Source of the DNA: CALJGI01 sp047618115
GTDB lineage: Bacteria; Pseudomonadota; Gammaproteobacteria; Pseudomonadales; Halieaceae
NCBI GenBank assembly: GCA_047618115.1
Contig: JBLHKV010000014.1
Coordinates: 1 to 25,796, forward strand
DNA: 25,796 nucleotides
Direction: 5' to 3'
The notes beneath the pieces were generated by a model. It had not been told where the DNA came from. It did no database searches and saw nothing but the letters and a program-made list of their open reading frames with translations. Position 1 is the first letter of the stretch. The number at the start of each line of letters is the position of its first letter. A program made the translations under genes and the position numbers. Positions 24,044 to 25,796 of this stretch are shown piece by piece.

Positions 24044-25165
24044 GTGCGGCTAGACCGTGTCAACATTACTTCAGTGCGGAACCTCGGGAAGGTGCAAATC
24101 AGCGGCCTTCGACAGACCAACGTGTTTTTTGGCACCAACGGCAGTGGCAAAACCAGTTTTCTCGAGGCGCTCCATATTCTAGGGGTTGCGCGTTCGTTCC
24201 GAACACACAAAATTAAGACCGTGGTTAGCCGGGGTGAAAGCGGCTGCACTGTTTATGGCGAGCGAGCTCCCAGCAGTAGGGAGGGCCGGGTTGCCATTGG
24301 TGTCAGGCGGGACCTGGACGGCAGTTATCAAATACGGATAGATGGGCGCAACGTCGCATCAACTGCTGAGCTAGCAGCGCACCTTCCTGTTCTTTGTGTT
24401 AATGCAGACAGCTTTAATTTATTTCTGGCGGGCCCCGCGTCTCGCAGGAAGTACCTCGATTGGAGTGTGTTCCACGTGGAACAATTGTTTTATCCCGCCT
24501 GGAAGAAGTACCAGCGCTGTATAAAACAACGGAATACTATACTGCGACGTGATAAACTAGACCGCGCTTCACTTGCGGCTTGGAGTGCGGAGTTGGCCGA
24601 GGCCGGTGAAACCCTCAGTGAGCTCAGACGAACTCATTTTGATGGTCTCAGGCCTTTGTTTGTCACTCTGGCACGAGAGCTCTCCGATAGCTTAGAGGGA
24701 ATCGATGTGGGGTTTTCGCGAGGATGGGATGCAACGCGGTCTCTTGCAGAGGTGTTGGAGTCAGGCGAGGCAAGCGATATTGATCGCGGCTTCACTCAAT
24801 CTGGCCCCCATAGAGCCGATCTAAGGATTAAGCTCAACGGAATAAACGCCGTAGACATCCTTTCGAGAGGCCAAATGAAATTAGCGATCTGTGCGCTGAC
24901 TCTCGCACAGGGAAGTTTGCTCGGAGAGCTTACTGGTCGGTCGTGTATGTATCTTGTTGACGACTTGCCATCGGAGCTGGATATGCTCCATCGAGAGTTG
25001 TTTTGTAGAATATTGGCAAATTTAGGGTCTCAGGTGTTCGTTACCTGTGTAAATTACGAGGATGTTTCCGCGTTATGGCCAGACACCGCCGAAGTTGCAG
25101 TGTTCCACGTGGAACATGGAGAGGTCACTCCTTTTGAAGTTGGCCATTTAATTAATCTGGACTGA
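24044..25165 (+). CDS. recF: DNA replication and repair protein RecF
   Basis: SMC-like ATPase that helps load RecA at gapped DNA and supports restart of stalled forks. It has 373 residues against 357 in E. coli. Walker A FGTNGSGKTS is at 29-38. The RRKYLDWSVFHVE segment (about 134-146) is conserved. An ABC-type signature LSRGQMK and Walker B MYLVDDLPSELD lie in the C-terminal third. The start is a GTG at 24044-24046; the nearby ATG at 24036 is out of frame. Two perfect parS sites lie in the coding sequence, both read as VFHVE. It lies 51 bp after dnaN and 7 bp before gyrB. Confidence 0.96.
   Translation: MRLDRVNITSVRNLGKVQISGLRQTNVFFGTNGSGKTSFLEALHILGVARSFRTHKIKTVVSRGESGCTVYGERAPSSREGRVAIGVRRDLDGSYQIRIDGRNVASTAELAAHLPVLCVNADSFNLFLAGPASRRKYLDWSVFHVEQLFYPAWKKYQRCIKQRNTILRRDKLDRASLAAWSAELAEAGETLSELRRTHFDGLRPLFVTLARELSDSLEGIDVGFSRGWDATRSLAEVLESGEASDIDRGFTQSGPHRADLRIKLNGINAVDILSRGQMKLAICALTLAQGSLLGELTGRSCMYLVDDLPSELDMLHRELFCRILANLGSQVFVTCVNYEDVSALWPDTAEVAVFHVEHGEVTPFEVGHLINLD
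24468..24483. other. parS: parS site 1 (ParB-binding palindrome) inside recF
   Basis: TGTTCCACGTGGAACA is a perfect 16-bp palindrome and matches the Pseudomonas-type form of the conserved parS sequence (general form TGTTTCACGTGAAACA). It falls in recF codons 142-147 (VFHVEQ) and lies about 3.2 kb from the proposed oriC. Confidence 0.92.
25101..25116. other. parS: parS site 2 (ParB-binding palindrome) inside recF
   Basis: A second identical perfect copy of TGTTCCACGTGGAACA, 633 bp from the first and in the same reading frame. It encodes residues 353-358 (VFHVEH) near the RecF C-terminus. It lies about 3.9 kb from the proposed oriC. Confidence 0.92.
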
Positions 25166-25172
25166 AACTAAA

Positions 25173-25796
25173 ATGACAGAAGAACATATCTACGATTCGG
25201 GCAGCATTAAAGTGCTCAAAGGCCTGGATGCTGTGCGCAAGCGACCAGGGATGTACATTGGCGACACTGATGACGGAAGTGGCCTGCACCACATGGTGTT
25301 CGAGTTAGTCGATAACTCGATTGATGAAGCGCTGGCTGGCCATTGCACCCACGTGTTCGTGGTCATCCACCCCGATGAATCGGTTTCGGTGAGTGATAAT
25401 GGCCGAGGTATTCCTACTGAAATGCACGAAGAGGGTGTTTCTGCCGCTGAAGTGATAATGACAGTACTACACGCGGGTGGAAAGTTTGATGATAACGCCT
25501 ATAAGGTGTCCGGAGGCCTGCACGGTGTGGGTGTGTCGGTTGTTAACGCACTTTCATCCGAGTTGGTGTTAACGATTCGTCGAGAAGGCAAGGTTTACGA
25601 GCAACACTACGAACACGGAGTACCGCAGGCGCCGTTGGCAGTTGTCGGAGAAACAACCACCACAGGTACAGAGGTTCGTTTTACCCCTTCGCCAGAGACC
25701 TTTACGCACATAGAGTTCCACTTTGATTATCTAGCCAAGCGACTGCGTGAACTGGCATTCCTGAATTCAGGCGTCGCGATTGTGCTGCTCGATGAA
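25173..25796 (+). CDS. gyrB: DNA gyrase subunit B, N-terminal 208 residues (truncated by window edge)
   Basis: ATPase subunit of DNA gyrase, which introduces negative supercoils. The frame is open from the ATG at 25173 to the right edge. The GHKL ATPase motifs are complete: the helix with Glu44 and Asn48 in FELVDNSIDEA, DNGRGIP (75-81), the LHAGGKFDDNAYKVSGGLHGVG lid region with GGLHGVG at 114-120, and a transducer-domain lead-in at the end. It begins 7 bp after recF, completing the dnaA-dnaN-recF-gyrB cluster. Confidence 0.98.
   Translation, partial: MTEEHIYDSGSIKVLKGLDAVRKRPGMYIGDTDDGSGLHHMVFELVDNSIDEALAGHCTHVFVVIHPDESVSVSDNGRGIPTEMHEEGVSAAEVIMTVLHAGGKFDDNAYKVSGGLHGVGVSVVNALSSELVLTIRREGKVYEQHYEHGVPQAPLAVVGETTTTGTEVRFTPSPETFTHIEFHFDYLAKRLRELAFLNSGVAIVLLDE

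Noticed and set aside
1..25796. Mobile elements, CRISPR arrays, tRNA or rRNA genes
   Set aside because: No transposase, terminal inverted repeats, regular spaced repeats or RNA gene signatures were seen; the window is compact core genome.

Overview
The window is the chromosomal replication-origin neighbourhood of a gammaproteobacterium. Gene order (gyrB-recF-dnaN-dnaA | rpmH-rnpA-yidD-yidC-mnmE-mnmG-rsmG-parA-parB-atpIBEFHAGDC) matches the Pseudomonas/Cellvibrio-type arrangement. Protein sequences are typical gammaproteobacterial, and two Pseudomonas-type parS palindromes are present. I cannot name the genus; a marine Cellvibrionales-like lineage is a guess. I see no insertion sequence, prophage, CRISPR array, tRNA or rRNA.

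Layout from left to right. Positions 1-930 hold the start of uvrD (minus strand, cut by the left edge), followed by glmS and glmU (minus strand), the two enzymes that make UDP-GlcNAc. A TrmB-type regulator lies on the plus strand at 4326-5066, head-to-head with glmU and tail-to-tail with atpC. The nine-gene F1Fo ATP synthase operon (atpIBEFHAGDC, minus strand) spans 5082-12130, with a good sigma-70-like promoter just upstream. Next come parB, parA, rsmG and mnmG (minus strand, tightly packed), then a 385-bp AT-rich gap with DnaA-box-like sites, then mnmE, yidC, yidD, rnpA and rpmH (minus strand). A second gap, about 520 bp between rpmH and dnaA, holds two perfect DnaA boxes and is the most likely oriC. 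To its right dnaA, dnaN, recF and gyrB (cut by the right edge) are on the plus strand.

All genes except the TrmB-type regulator point away from the rpmH-dnaA gap, so transcription and replication run together if replication starts there. The origin machinery works as a set: DnaA opens the origin, the DnaN clamp supports the polymerase, gyrase relieves supercoils, and ParA/ParB segregate the origin by acting on parS. The two perfect parS copies lie inside recF, 3-4 kb from the proposed origin.

Most of the window is conserved core genome and I do not claim a new system. The parts most worth a second look are: (1) the TrmB-type regulator and an array of TGTCA/TGACA inverted repeats between it and glmU, which suggests a local regulatory circuit for amino-sugar synthesis; (2) two parS sites written into recF codons; (3) two separate intergenic regions with origin-like features; (4) a strong hairpin between atpE and atpF; (5) the unusual number of TTG and GTG starts.
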